Assembly (NCBI RefSeq): GCF_018502625.1
Contig: NZ_CP075566.1
Span: 5,273,001-5,337,000 of the forward strand
DNA from: Pseudomonas hormoni
GTDB taxonomy: Bacteria; Pseudomonadota; Gammaproteobacteria; Pseudomonadales; Pseudomonadaceae
Reading direction: 5' to 3'
DNA length: 64,000 bases
Shown: positions 55,214 through 64,000 of the stretch, in pieces
Numbering within the stretch: position 1 is the stretch's first letter
Layout of the letters: every line of letters starts with the position of its first letter
Program-made: the position numbers and the translations under genes
Notes under the pieces: model-generated
What the model was told of the DNA's origin: nothing
What the model saw: the letters and a program-made list of their open reading frames with translations, nothing else
Databases searched by the model: none

Positions 55214-56569
55214 ATGAATGCTCTAGCCCGCCGCGCTGCAGGCCTGCTGCTCAGCACAGTTTGTCTGCCCCTTTCAGCCCTCGCTGCCGACCCGCAACCC
55301 ACCCACGAATTCACCCTCGACAATGGCCTGAAGGTCGTCGTGCGTGAAGACCATCGTGCGCCGGTGGTGGTTTCCCAGGTCTGGTACAAGGTCGGTTCCA
55401 GCTACGAGACACCGGGGCAGACCGGTTTGTCCCACGCCCTGGAACACATGATGTTCAAGGGCAGCGAGAAAGTCGGCCCCGGTGAGGCCTCGCTGATCCT
55501 GCGCGACCTCGGCGCGGAAGAGAACGCGTTCACCAGCGACGACTTCACTGCCTACTATCAAGTGCTGGCCCGCGACCGTCTGGGCGTGGCCTTCGAGCTC
55601 GAAGCGGACCGCATGGCCAGCCTGCGCCTGCCGGCCGACGAATTCGCTCGCGAGATCGAGGTTATTAAAGAAGAACGCCGCTTGCGCACTGACGACAAGC
55701 CGATGTCCAAGGCCTACGAACGCTACAAGGCGATGGCCTACCCGGCCAGTGGCTATCACACGCCGACCATCGGCTGGATGGCGGACCTGGACCGCATGAA
55801 AGTCGAAGAGCTGCGCCACTGGTACCAATCCTGGTACGTGCCGAACAACGCCACGCTGGTGGTCGTCGGCGACGTGACTCCGGAAGAAGTGAAAACCCTG
55901 GCCCAGCGCTACTTCGGTCCGATCGCCAAGCGTGATGTGCCGCCGGCGAAAATCCCGATGGAACTGGCCGAACCCGGCGAGAGGCAGATCACGCTGCACG
56001 TGCAGACGCAATTGCCAAGCCTGATGCTGGGCTTCAACGTACCGAGCATCGCGACCGCCGAAGACAAGCGCTCGGTCCACGCTCTGCGGCTGATCTCGGC
56101 CCTGCTCGACGGCGGCTACAGTGGACGCATCCCGACACAGCTGGAGCGCGGTGAAGAACTGGTGTCCGGCGGTTCGTCGAGCTACGACGCCTACACCCGC
56201 GGCGATAGTCTGTTTACCCTGTCGGCTACGCCCAACACCCAGAAAAACAAAACCATGGCCCAGGCCGAAGCCGGGTTGTGGAAGCTGCTCGAACAGCTGA
56301 AAACCACCGCGCCATCGGCTGAAGAGCTGGAGCGCGTGCGGGCCCAGGTGATTGCCGGCCTGGTTTACGAGCGTGATTCGATCACCAGCCAGGCGACCGC
56401 CATCGGCCAACTGGAAACCGTCGGCCTGTCGTGGAAACTGATGGACACCGAACTGGCCGAACTGGAAAGCGTCACGCCAGAAGACATCCAGAAAGCCGCC
56501 AAGCTGTATTTCACCCGCGAACGTCTCAGCGTCGCCCATGTCCTGCCACTGGAGACGACTCATGAGTGA
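55214..56569 (+). CDS. M16 family zinc metalloprotease (active subunit)
   Basis: 451 residues. Signal peptide (ending PLSALA, about 24 residues), then the inverted zinc motif HALEH in GLSHALEHMMFKGSEKVGPG, with the distal Glu in AFELEADRM. This is the pitrilysin/processing-peptidase family. Probably a periplasmic peptidase; the physiological substrate is unknown. It overlaps the next M16 gene by 8 bp; the two form the usual active/inactive pair. Confidence 0.93.
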   Translation: MNALARRAAGLLLSTVCLPLSALAADPQPTHEFTLDNGLKVVVREDHRAPVVVSQVWYKVGSSYETPGQTGLSHALEHMMFKGSEKVGPGEASLILRDLGAEENAFTSDDFTAYYQVLARDRLGVAFELEADRMASLRLPADEFAREIEVIKEERRLRTDDKPMSKAYERYKAMAYPASGYHTPTIGWMADLDRMKVEELRHWYQSWYVPNNATLVVVGDVTPEEVKTLAQRYFGPIAKRDVPPAKIPMELAEPGERQITLHVQTQLPSLMLGFNVPSIATAEDKRSVHALRLISALLDGGYSGRIPTQLERGEELVSGGSSSYDAYTRGDSLFTLSATPNTQKNKTMAQAEAGLWKLLEQLKTTAPSAEELERVRAQVIAGLVYERDSITSQATAIGQLETVGLSWKLMDTELAELESVTPEDIQKAAKLYFTRERLSVAHVLPLETTHE

Positions 56570-58052
56570 GCGTAAAAAACCACGTCTGGCCTTGATCGGC
56601 CTGATCGCTGTCGCGGTGATCGGATCTGCTGCGTTCTATTTCCTGAAGACCGACGAGTCCAACGCCAGCGAAGCCCTCGACAAGGCCAAGTCCAGCCAGA
56701 AACTGCAATCGCTGGCCGAACTCGACGGCAAGGCACCCAGTCGCCGCAGCCTGGACGTTCAGACCTGGAACACCGCCGAAGGCGCCAAGGTGCTGTTCGT
56801 CGAAGCCCGTGAACTGCCGATGTTTGATATGCGCCTGATCTTCGCCGCTGGCAGCAGCCAGGACGGTGATGCGCCGGGACTGGCCGTGCTGACCAACGCG
56901 ATGCTCAACGAAGGTGTGGCCGGCAAGGATGTTGGCGCCATTGCCCAGGGCTTCGAAGGCCTGGGTGCCGACTTTGGCAACGGCGCGTTCAAGGACATGG
57001 CACTGGCCTCGTTGCGCAGCCTCAGCGCCGCGGACAAACGCGAGCCCGCGCTGAAACTGTTCTCTGAAGTCGTCGGCAAACCGACCTTCCCCGCCGATTC
57101 GTTTGCGCGCATCAAGAACCAGATGCTTGCCGGCTTCGAATACCAGAAACAGAACCCCGGCAAACTGGCCAGCATCGAGCTGATGAACCGCTTGTACGGC
57201 GACCATCCGTATGCGCATTCCAGCGATGGCACGGCGAAAACCGTTCCAGCGATTACCCTGGCTCAGTTGAAGGCTTTCCATGAGAAAGCCTACGCCGCGG
57301 GCAACGTGGTGATTGCACTGGTGGGCGACCTTTCTCGCGCCGAGGCCGAGGCAATTGCTGCGCAAGTCTCCAGCGCGCTGCCAAAAGGCCCTGCGCTGGC
57401 GAAACTGCCGCAACCGGTCGAGCCGAAAGCCAGCATTGGCCACATCGAGTTTCCGTCCAAGCAGACCAACCTGATGCTCGCGCAACTGGGCATCGACCGT
57501 GACGATCCGGATTACGCCGCGCTGTCCATGGGCAACCAGATCCTCGGCGGCGGTGGCTTCGGCACCCGTTTGATGAGCGAAGTGCGTGAGAAGCGCGGCC
57601 TGACGTACGGCGTGTATTCGGGCTTTACCCCGATGCAGGCGCGCGGCCCGTTCATGATCAACCTGCAAACCCGCGCCGAGATGAGCGAAGGCACGCTGAA
57701 ACTGGTGCAGGACGTACTCGCCGACTACCTTAAAACCGGACCGACCGAGAAAGAACTCGACGACGCCAAGCGTGAACTGGCCGGCAGCTTCCCGCTGTCC
57801 ACCGCCAGCAACGCCGATATCGTCGGCCAGCTCGGCGCGATGGGTTTCTACAACCTGCCGTTGAGCTATCTGGAGGACTTCATGCAGCAGTCCCAGAGCC
57901 TGACGGTCGAGCAAGTCAGAACCGCACTGAACAAACACCTGAGCACGGACAAAATGGTCATCGTCAGCGCTGGCCCGACCGTGCCGCAAAAGCCGTTACC
58001 GGCCCCTACTGATAAACCTGCCGAGCAGCCGCTCGGGGTTCCGGAGCATTAA
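56562..58052 (+). CDS. M16 family protein without the zinc motif (non-catalytic partner)
   Basis: 496 residues. One N-terminal membrane segment (LALIGLIAVAVIGSAAFYFL). The place of HxxEH reads LAVLTNAMLNEG, so zinc cannot bind. The glycine-rich region and the R/Y substrate-contact pair are kept (MSEVREKRGLTYGVYSGF). This is the pattern of the non-catalytic subunit in heterodimeric M16 peptidases. The ATG at 56562 lies inside the end of the first M16 gene; 8 extra codons upstream are not needed. Confidence 0.92.
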   Translation: MSERKKPRLALIGLIAVAVIGSAAFYFLKTDESNASEALDKAKSSQKLQSLAELDGKAPSRRSLDVQTWNTAEGAKVLFVEARELPMFDMRLIFAAGSSQDGDAPGLAVLTNAMLNEGVAGKDVGAIAQGFEGLGADFGNGAFKDMALASLRSLSAADKREPALKLFSEVVGKPTFPADSFARIKNQMLAGFEYQKQNPGKLASIELMNRLYGDHPYAHSSDGTAKTVPAITLAQLKAFHEKAYAAGNVVIALVGDLSRAEAEAIAAQVSSALPKGPALAKLPQPVEPKASIGHIEFPSKQTNLMLAQLGIDRDDPDYAALSMGNQILGGGGFGTRLMSEVREKRGLTYGVYSGFTPMQARGPFMINLQTRAEMSEGTLKLVQDVLADYLKTGPTEKELDDAKRELAGSFPLSTASNADIVGQLGAMGFYNLPLSYLEDFMQQSQSLTVEQVRTALNKHLSTDKMVIVSAGPTVPQKPLPAPTDKPAEQPLGVPEH

Positions 58053-58663
58053 TGGCCACTCGTCCTAAAAAACCTGTTCACAACGTGCACAACGGCGTGA
58101 ACCAACTACGCATCATCGGCGGTGAATGGGGCAGCCGAAAGCTGAGCTTCCCCGATGCACCGGGCCTGCGCCCCACGCCAGACCGAGTGCGTGAAACCTT
58201 GTTTAACTGGCTCGCACCGTATGTAGCCGGGGCCAAGGTCTTTGACCCGTTCGCCGGCAGCGGCGCGTTGTTCCTCGAGGCACTGTCCCGTGGCGCGGCG
58301 ATGGGCCAGGCGCTGGACGCCAGCAACATCGCGGTCTCAAGCATCAAGGAACATCTGGGCACCCTGCGCTGCACCACCGGCCAGATTCAGACGGCCGATG
58401 CCCTGCGCTACCTGGAAACCCAGCCAGCTGTGGCTTACGACCTGGTGTTCCTCGATCCGCCGTTCAACCAGAACCTGTTGCCGGCCGTTTGCACCCTGCT
58501 TGAGGAGCGCCAATGGCTGGCGGACGATGCCTGGGTGTACACCGAAAGCGAAACCGCGCCGTCGACGCTCGGTTTACCATCGAACTGGCGCCTGCACCGC
58601 GAGCAGAAATCCGGGCGCGTCTACTACTCGTTGTGGCAACGTATGGCAGAGATCGCCGGTTAA
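58052..58663 (+). CDS. rsmD: 16S rRNA (guanine966-N2)-methyltransferase
   Basis: 203 residues. LRIIGGEWGSRKL and RPTPDRVRETLFNWL at the start; SAM site VFDPFAGSGALFLEALSRGA; catalytic LVFLDPPFNQNLL (DPPF). Its ATG overlaps the stop of the M16 gene (TAATG). Confidence 0.96.
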   Translation: MATRPKKPVHNVHNGVNQLRIIGGEWGSRKLSFPDAPGLRPTPDRVRETLFNWLAPYVAGAKVFDPFAGSGALFLEALSRGAAMGQALDASNIAVSSIKEHLGTLRCTTGQIQTADALRYLETQPAVAYDLVFLDPPFNQNLLPAVCTLLEERQWLADDAWVYTESETAPSTLGLPSNWRLHREQKSGRVYYSLWQRMAEIAG

Positions 58664-58718
58664 CCGACCGGCCTGAAAAGGTGCGCACAGGTTGCGCACC
58701 GCTGCATCGAGAGCAATC

Positions 58719-59717
58719 GTGCCCCTTCCGCCAGAACGTTTCACCCCCGCCTTCGGCCTTGGCAACCCGCACTTGCAAACCTTGTGGGGACCGCTTTGGC
58801 GCAAAACCACACACATCGAACGCGAGCGCGAACGCTTGTGGCTCGAGGATGGCGACTTCCTCGATCTGGACTGGCACGGGCCGCACACGGCCGACGCGCC
58901 GTTGGTGCTGGTGTTGCATGGCCTGACCGGTTCTTCCAATTCACCTTACGTAGCCGGCGTACAAAAGGCGCTGGGTGCTCAGGGTTGGGCCAGCGTCGCG
59001 CTGAACTGGCGCGGTTGTTCGGGCGAACCGAATCTGTTGCCGCGCAGCTACCACTCCGGCGCCAGTGAAGACCTCGCCGAAACCATCAGACACCTGCGGG
59101 CCAAACGACCGCTCGCGCCGCTGTACGCGGTCGGTTATTCCCTCGGCGGCAACGTTTTGCTCAAACACTTGGGCGAGACCGGCAGCGACAGCGGCGTGCT
59201 TGGCGCCGTGGCGGTGTCGGTGCCGTTTCGGCTCGATCAGTGTGCCGACCGTATCGGCCAGGGTTTCTCGAAGGTGTATCAGGCGCACTTCATGCGCGAG
59301 ATGGTCGCCTACATCAAGAACAAGCAACGGCAGTTCCAGCATGACGGGCGCGAGGATGGCCTGGCGAAGCTGGCCGCCCTGGGCTCGCTGGAAAACATGC
59401 GCACCTTCTGGGATTTCGATGGCCGGGTCACCGCGCCGCTGCATGGCTACACCGACGCACAGGATTACTATCGCCGCGCCTCGAGCCGCTATTTCCTTGG
59501 GGAAATTCGTACGCCGACGCTGATCATCCAGGCTGCCGACGACCCGTTTGTGTTTCCTCACAGCCTGCCGCCCGCCGAGGAATTGTCCGCCTGCACCCAG
59601 TTCGAGCTGCAAGCCAAGGGCGGGCATGTCGGCTTCGTCGACGGTTCGTTCCGGCAACCGGGTTACTACCTGGAACGGCGCATCCCGCAGTGGCTGGCCG
59701 CCGTGGGTCGCGGGTAA
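58719..59717 (+). CDS. YheT family alpha/beta hydrolase
   Basis: 332 residues from the GTG at 58719. FGLGNPHLQTLWGPLWR is the hallmark start of YheT-like esterases. The oxyanion motif is LVLHGLTGSS, the nucleophile GYSLGGN, the acid in IIQAADDPFV and the His in AKGGHVGF. Substrate unknown. Codons before 58719 are open but GAGAG lies well placed before this GTG. A perfect 8-bp hairpin (58680-58700) lies just upstream without a T-run. Confidence 0.88.
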   Translation: MPLPPERFTPAFGLGNPHLQTLWGPLWRKTTHIERERERLWLEDGDFLDLDWHGPHTADAPLVLVLHGLTGSSNSPYVAGVQKALGAQGWASVALNWRGCSGEPNLLPRSYHSGASEDLAETIRHLRAKRPLAPLYAVGYSLGGNVLLKHLGETGSDSGVLGAVAVSVPFRLDQCADRIGQGFSKVYQAHFMREMVAYIKNKQRQFQHDGREDGLAKLAALGSLENMRTFWDFDGRVTAPLHGYTDAQDYYRRASSRYFLGEIRTPTLIIQAADDPFVFPHSLPPAEELSACTQFELQAKGGHVGFVDGSFRQPGYYLERRIPQWLAAVGRG

Positions 59718-59721
59718 ATCG

Positions 59722-60561
59722 ATGGATACCGATCAGGGCGAATCGATCCGTTTCTGGCAAACGGCGCCGTTGGCCGGGGTCGAGTTGTTGTCCGCGCGCT
59801 ACATCGAACACCGTTTCGCCCCCCATGTGCATGACGGTTACGTGATCGGCATGATCATGGCCGGCGCCCAGCGTTATCGCTATCGCGGCGCCGAACACCT
59901 GGCGGGCAGCGGCACGCTGGTGTTGATCAATCCGGATGAATTGCACACTGGCCACAAGGGCACGGAAGACGGTTGGCTGTACCGGGCGTTTTACCCCGAC
60001 AGTGGGCAGATTCTCTCGCTGCTGACCGAGCTGGAACTGCCGACCCACGCCTTGCCGGCGTTTGGCGCCACGCTGTATCGCGATCCCGATCTGGTGAAGG
60101 GCTTCTGCCAACTTCATCGCCTGCTCGAGACGCCGTCCACCGCCCTGCAACAGCAGACCGCCTGGCGGGAAATGATGCTGTCGTTGCTGCAACGTCACGC
60201 CGCTGTCCCGGACGCTGGCAAACCCGGCAAGGAACACCGGGCGGTGACCCTGGCCAAGGAACTACTGCAGGCGCAACTGGCGGCGCCGCCGTCGCTGGAA
60301 GAACTGGCGGCAGCGGTGAACCTGTCGCCGTTCCACTTCGCCCGGGTATTCCGCCGCGCCACTGGCATGCCACCGCACACATGGCTGATACAGCAACGTA
60401 TCGCCCGGGCACGAGGGTTATTGCAGAGTGGATGTTTGCCGCTGGAAGTGGCCACACAATTGGGGTTTGCCGACCAGAGCCACCTGAATCGGCAGTTCAA
60501 GCAGGTTTACGGAGTTGGGCCGGGGGCGTATCGAAGTGCTCGGCAGTTGCCCGGATATTGA
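59722..60561 (+). CDS. AraC family transcriptional regulator
   Basis: 279 residues. The N-terminal half is an AraC-type cupin sensor domain (HVHDGYVIGMIMAGAQRYRYRG). The C-terminal half has two helix-turn-helix motifs (SLEELAAAVNLSPFHFARVFRRATG and LEVATQLGFADQSHLNRQFK with the final GVGPGAYR). It starts 4 bp after the YheT gene. Target and ligand unknown. Confidence 0.9.
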   Translation: MDTDQGESIRFWQTAPLAGVELLSARYIEHRFAPHVHDGYVIGMIMAGAQRYRYRGAEHLAGSGTLVLINPDELHTGHKGTEDGWLYRAFYPDSGQILSLLTELELPTHALPAFGATLYRDPDLVKGFCQLHRLLETPSTALQQQTAWREMMLSLLQRHAAVPDAGKPGKEHRAVTLAKELLQAQLAAPPSLEELAAAVNLSPFHFARVFRRATGMPPHTWLIQQRIARARGLLQSGCLPLEVATQLGFADQSHLNRQFKQVYGVGPGAYRSARQLPGY

Positions 60562-60651
60562 TGGCGATGAAGATGCAAATGTGAGAGACGGCACCGAATG
60601 GCGATGACGAATGGCAGGGTGAAGACAGTTGCTCCCACATTTGATTTGTGT

Positions 60652-61506
60652 TTATTCGCCGGTGGCGACGCCACGCGCAGGCTCGTTGATCCACTCGCTC
60701 CACGACCCGGCATACAACGACCCCAACGGATATCCCGCGAGGCACAAGGCGAACAGGTTATGGCAAGCCGTCACGCCGGAACCGCAATACGCCACCAGAT
60801 CACTCGGCGAACGATTGCCCAGTTTCGCCGCAAACCGCTGCTTGAGCTGATCGGCCGGCAGGAAATGCCCGTCGCTGCCCAGGTTGTCGGTGAACGCCGC
60901 GCATTGCGCGCCGGGAATGTGTCCGGCAATCGGGTCGATCGGTTCCACTTCGCCCTTGAAACGCGGCAAGGCGCGGGCATCGAGCAGGGTCAGGGCGGGT
61001 TGGCCGAGACGTTGTTGAAGCTGTTCGGCGCTCAGGGTCAGCGCGTTGTCCGGCGTCCCGTTAAAGGTGCCACGCTCAACACCGGGAGCATCAAGACTCA
61101 GGGGCAATCCCGCCGCGTGCCAGGCCTTGAGCCCGCCATCGAGGATGAACACACCGTCGCGCTTGCCCAGCCAGGTCAGCAACCACCAGGCCCGCGCCGC
61201 GTAGGCGCCTGGACCGTCGTCATACAAAACCACATCGCTGTCGGCATTGATGCCCCAGGTCTGCAAACGCTCGATCAACTCTTCAGGTTCTGGCAACGGA
61301 TGGCGTCCGGTCACCCCTTTGACCACTGTCCCGCTCAAGTCACGCTCAAGATCGGCAAAACTCGACCCGGCGATATGCCCTTCGGCATAGCTGCGCTGGC
61401 CGTAATCCGGGTCTTCGAGGGCAAAACGACAATCCAGAATCACCAGCCCCGGCTGCTCCTTTTTCAGGTCCAGTGCTTGCGGGCTGATCAGTTGCGCAAT
61501 GGGCAT
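60652..61506 (-). CDS. sseA: 3-mercaptopyruvate sulfurtransferase (tandem rhodanese)
   Basis: 284 residues, two rhodanese domains. The second holds the active Cys in VAYCGSGVTACHNLF; the CGSGVTA loop is that of 3-mercaptopyruvate sulfurtransferases rather than thiosulfate rhodaneses (which have CRxG...). The first domain is structural (ILDCRFALEDPDYGQRSYAEGHIAG). It follows the TetR gene by 32 bp on the same strand. Confidence 0.92.
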   Translation of the reverse strand: MPIAQLISPQALDLKKEQPGLVILDCRFALEDPDYGQRSYAEGHIAGSSFADLERDLSGTVVKGVTGRHPLPEPEELIERLQTWGINADSDVVLYDDGPGAYAARAWWLLTWLGKRDGVFILDGGLKAWHAAGLPLSLDAPGVERGTFNGTPDNALTLSAEQLQQRLGQPALTLLDARALPRFKGEVEPIDPIAGHIPGAQCAAFTDNLGSDGHFLPADQLKQRFAAKLGNRSPSDLVAYCGSGVTACHNLFALCLAGYPLGSLYAGSWSEWINEPARGVATGE

Positions 61507-61538
61507 AACGGGCTCCAGTGATTAGGCGATGTCTGATC

Positions 61539-62210
61539 CTACTGTACTTCTTCCAGGGCTTGCGCCAACGGCACGTAAAACTCCTCAAACAAGGCATTGA
61601 CCGCGTCGCGGGATTGATCCGTGACGAACCCGGCCTCCAGCACCAGCACCTGGTAAACCCCACGTTTGATCGCCTGTTCGCTCAGGTGATTGGAGTTTTC
61701 TCGCGTGGTGCACAGGAAACGCACCCAGGACGTCAGGATGATCCAGGCGTTGAGCGTCAGGGACTCGATCTGCACCCGGTCCATCTTCAAGATGCCGGCC
61801 TCGACGAACCCTTTGTAGATCGCCGTGCCCTGGATCACGCAGCGCTGGGAAAAACGCCGATAACGGGCGGCCAGTTCCGGATCGCTGTCGAGCAAGTGCT
61901 CGAGGTCACGGTGCAAAAAACGGTAGCGCCACATGGCCGCCAGCAACTCCTGAAGGTAGTAACGCTTGTCCTCCACCGTCGCGGCGCGTCCCTGGGGCGG
62001 GCGCAGGAAGCTGTCCACCAGGCTTTCGTACTCACTGAACAACACGGCGATGATCGCCTGCTTGTTGGGGAAGTGGTAGTACAGGTTGCCCGGGGAAATT
62101 TCCATGTGGGCAGCAATGTGGTTGGTGCTGATGCTGCGCTCGCCCTGCTGATTGAACAGCTCCAGGCTGTTCTGCACGATGCGCTCGCTGGTTTTGATCC
62201 GTGGGGCCAT
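61539..62210 (-). CDS. TetR family transcriptional regulator
   Basis: 223 residues. N-terminal HTH: RIVQNSLELFNQQGERSIST to NLYYHFPNKQAIIAVLF. C-terminal helical ligand domain with no clear ligand motif. Divergent from an aldehyde dehydrogenase gene; likely its repressor and perhaps its own. A palindromic candidate operator lies in the intergenic region. Confidence 0.92.
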   Translation of the reverse strand: MAPRIKTSERIVQNSLELFNQQGERSISTNHIAAHMEISPGNLYYHFPNKQAIIAVLFSEYESLVDSFLRPPQGRAATVEDKRYYLQELLAAMWRYRFLHRDLEHLLDSDPELAARYRRFSQRCVIQGTAIYKGFVEAGILKMDRVQIESLTLNAWIILTSWVRFLCTTRENSNHLSEQAIKRGVYQVLVLEAGFVTDQSRDAVNALFEEFYVPLAQALEEVQ

Positions 62211-62301
62211 GGCTTGAGCTTTAATTCAGAGGGCGTTGACGGGCATCTTACGACCTATCCGCCCGTGGATAAAACAACGCAGCGCCAGGATGTCATTTGA
62301 C

Positions 62302-62325
62302 TTTCTAGAGCATGGACTCTAAAAA
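62302..62325. promoter_or_regulatory. Candidate TetR operator between tetR and aldehyde dehydrogenase
   Basis: TTTCTAGAG and CTCTAAAAA form an imperfect 9-bp inverted repeat (8 of 9 pairs) around CATGGA. It is the best palindrome in the 146-bp divergent region and lies 32 bp before the dehydrogenase start. Confidence 0.5.
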
Positions 62326-62356
62326 GCTCTTCACAACAATAAATCCGGAGATGACC

Positions 62357-63787
62357 ATGACTGCTGAAATTGCCTACCTTCAGAATCTGCAGCAGCCACT
62401 GGAAGAACTCCAAACCCTGTTCGACGCCCAGCGCGCAGCCTACGCCGCCCACCCGATGCCGCCCGCGGCGCAGCGCCAGCAATGGCTCAAAGCCTTGCGG
62501 GATTTGTTGAGCACTGAACGCCAGGCGCTGATCGACGCCATCAGTCAGGACTTCAGCCATCGCAGCGCCGATGAAACCCTGCTCGCCGAACTGATGCCGA
62601 GCCTGCACGGCATTCATTACGCCAGTCAGCACCTCAATGGCTGGATGAAGCCTTCACGGCGTAAAGTCGGCGTTGCCTTTCAGCCCGCCTCGGCCAAAGT
62701 CGTTTATCAGCCGCTGGGCGTGGTCGGGGTGATCGTGCCCTGGAACTACCCGCTTTACCTGGCCATCGGCCCTTTGGTGGGCGCATTGTCGGCGGGCAAC
62801 CGGGTGATGCTCAAACTCAGCGAGTCGACCCCCGCCACCGGCTTGCTGCTCAAGGCATTGCTGGGCCGGATCTTTCCCGAAGACCTGGTTTGCGTAGTGC
62901 TCGGCGAGGCCGATATCGGCGTGGCGTTCTCCCGACTGCGTTTCGATCACTTGCTGTTCACCGGTGCCACCAGCATCGGCAAACACGTGATGCGCGCAGC
63001 GGCCGAGAACCTGACGCCGGTGACGCTGGAACTGGGCGGAAAATCCCCGGCCATCGTTTCCCGGGATGTGCCATTGAAAGATGCCGCCGAACGCATCGCG
63101 TTCGGCAAGACGCTCAACGCCGGACAAACCTGCGTGGCCCCGGACTACGTGCTGGTGCCGGAAGACCGCGTCGGGTCTTTCATCGAAGCCTATCGTCAGG
63201 CGGTTCGCGGATTTTATCCGACCCTGGCGGACAACCCGGACTACACCGCGATCATCAATGACCGACAACTGGCCCGGCTAAATGGCTACATCAGCGATGC
63301 CACCAGCAAAGGCGCGCTGCTGATTCCGCTGTTCGACCAGGGCCAGGGGCGCCGCATGAGCCATAGCCTGCTGCTCAACGTCACTGACGAGATGATGGTG
63401 ATGCAGGACGAAATCTTCGGCCCTTTGCTGCCGATCGTTCCGTACAAGGACCTGGATGAAGCGTTTGCCTACATCAGCCAGCGACCTCGTCCGTTGGCGC
63501 TGTATTACTTCGGCTACGACAAGCGCGAACAAAACCGCGTCCTGCACGAGACCCATTCCGGTGGCGTGTGCCTGAACGACACGTTGCTGCACGTCGCTCA
63601 GGACGACATGCCGTTCGGCGGCATCGGCGCCTCGGGCATGGGTCATTACCACGGCCACGAAGGCTTCCTGACCTTCAGCAAAGCCAAAGGTGTGCTGATC
63701 AAACAGCGTTTCAACGCGGCGAAGCTGATCTACCCGCCGTACGGCAAATCCATCCAGAAACTGATCCAGAAGCTGTTTATCCGCTAA
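62357..63787 (+). CDS. Coniferyl aldehyde dehydrogenase family protein
   Basis: 476 residues. ALDH family: catalytic Cys in LNAGQTCVAPDYVL, Glu in TLELGGKSPAIV, NAD site VPWNYPLYLAIGPLV and FTGATSIGKHVM. The sequence type fits CalB-like coniferyl aldehyde dehydrogenases, which oxidise aromatic or long-chain aldehydes; the P. aeruginosa gene at this site is annotated the same way. ATG 62357 has GGAG 6 nt upstream; an ATG six bases earlier is too close to it. Its product and the next Tat protein may form one pathway. Confidence 0.9.
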   Translation: MTAEIAYLQNLQQPLEELQTLFDAQRAAYAAHPMPPAAQRQQWLKALRDLLSTERQALIDAISQDFSHRSADETLLAELMPSLHGIHYASQHLNGWMKPSRRKVGVAFQPASAKVVYQPLGVVGVIVPWNYPLYLAIGPLVGALSAGNRVMLKLSESTPATGLLLKALLGRIFPEDLVCVVLGEADIGVAFSRLRFDHLLFTGATSIGKHVMRAAAENLTPVTLELGGKSPAIVSRDVPLKDAAERIAFGKTLNAGQTCVAPDYVLVPEDRVGSFIEAYRQAVRGFYPTLADNPDYTAIINDRQLARLNGYISDATSKGALLIPLFDQGQGRRMSHSLLLNVTDEMMVMQDEIFGPLLPIVPYKDLDEAFAYISQRPRPLALYYFGYDKREQNRVLHETHSGGVCLNDTLLHVAQDDMPFGGIGASGMGHYHGHEGFLTFSKAKGVLIKQRFNAAKLIYPPYGKSIQKLIQKLFIR

Positions 63788-63815
63788 CGATCAAATCCTT
63801 CGGGTAATAACAATA

Positions 63816-64000
63816 ATGAGCCCAGGCCTGTCCGATACACCCGCGCTGTCACGGCGCGGCTTGCTTAAATTCAGCCTCGGCGCGAGTGCTTTTCTGGCCA
63901 CGGCCGGACTCGGGGCGAGCCTCAGCGGTTGTTCGTCGAGCATCCCGGCCGACGGTTTCGTGATGCTGCGCAGCGGCGATCTGTTGTTTTTGCGGGCGCT
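63816..64000 (+). CDS. Tat-exported protein, cut off by the end of the window
   Basis: 61 codons visible. A twin-arginine motif SRRGLLKFS is followed by a hydrophobic stretch (GASAFLATAGLGASL) and SGCSSS, which may be a lipoprotein-type Cys. Such starts are common on the small subunit encoded before GMC or sorbitol-dehydrogenase-type oxidoreductases, and the P. aeruginosa neighbour here is likewise a Tat protein before an oxidoreductase. The remainder lies outside the window. Confidence 0.8.
   Translation, partial: MSPGLSDTPALSRRGLLKFSLGASAFLATAGLGASLSGCSSSIPADGFVMLRSGDLLFLRA

Noticed and set aside
58680..58700. Terminator after rsmD
   Set aside because: Perfect 8-bp hairpin GGTGCGCA-CAGGT-TGCGCACC but no T-run, and the next gene starts immediately after; function unclear.

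Overview
The window is a chromosomal segment of a Pseudomonas, most likely of the P. fluorescens group. The gene order follows the P. aeruginosa PAO1 region running from ahcY-metF, through the pil-chp cluster, gshB-tonB-algH-ruvX-pyrRBC', pilT-yggS-proC-yggT-metX-metW, rdgB-hemW, trmB-thiG-thiS, mtgA-rpoH-ftsX-ftsE-ftsY and the M16 pair-rsmD, to a coniferyl-aldehyde-dehydrogenase-like gene. PAO1 order is recalled from general knowledge, not searched. The intergenic spaces are studded with three families of paired REP palindromes typical of the fluorescens group. I see no tRNA, rRNA, CRISPR array, insertion sequence or prophage.

Layout. 1-10.2 kb: end of ahcY, metF, a periplasmic solute-binding protein, an RhlE2-type RNA helicase, yceI with a cytochrome b561, a secreted FAD oxidase with a Lys/Ala/Pro-rich tail, bioA and rsmE. 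10.2-19.4 kb: a PAQR/hemolysin III protein, then a malonate block: regulator mdcR and the convergent operon mdcABCDEGH-madLM (biotin-independent malonate decarboxylase, its cofactor enzymes and the MadLM transporter). Most genes overlap by a few bases, and a good LysR-type box lies upstream of mdcA. 19.6-29.7 kb: pilG-pilH-pilI-pilJ-chpA-chpC, a twitching chemosensory system without pilK or chpB, with a REP pair embedded in frame in chpA. 30-36.1 kb: gshB, tonB3-like, algH, ruvX, pyrR, pyrB and the non-catalytic pyrC'.

36.1-37.9 kb is the clearest accessory insertion: an AT-rich cassette with a colicin M-like bacteriocin gene and a small polytopic membrane protein that is probably its immunity protein. 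The toxin domain aligns closely with colicin M, as I recall that sequence, but has Arg where the catalytic His should be. A 12-bp perfect inverted repeat lies between the two genes.

38-50.5 kb: TM2-domain protein, NlpC/P60 peptidase, pilT (without pilU), yggS-proC-yggT, metX-metW, DUF4426-rdgB-hemW, DUF3392, trmB-thiG-thiS, DUF423 and mtgA. 50.6-64 kb: rpoH with an AlgU-type promoter, ftsYEX (ftsX carries an apparent one-base frameshift in an A/T run), the M16 protease-like pair with rsmD, a YheT hydrolase, an AraC regulator, sseA, and a TetR regulator divergent from an aldehyde dehydrogenase followed by a Tat-exported protein cut by the window edge.

Most of the window is core metabolism and cell biology: methionine/SAM cycle, biotin, glutathione, pyrimidines, thiamine, cell division and heat shock. 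The points most worth a second look are the colicin M cassette, the REP pair inside chpA, the ftsX frameshift and the predicted operators.
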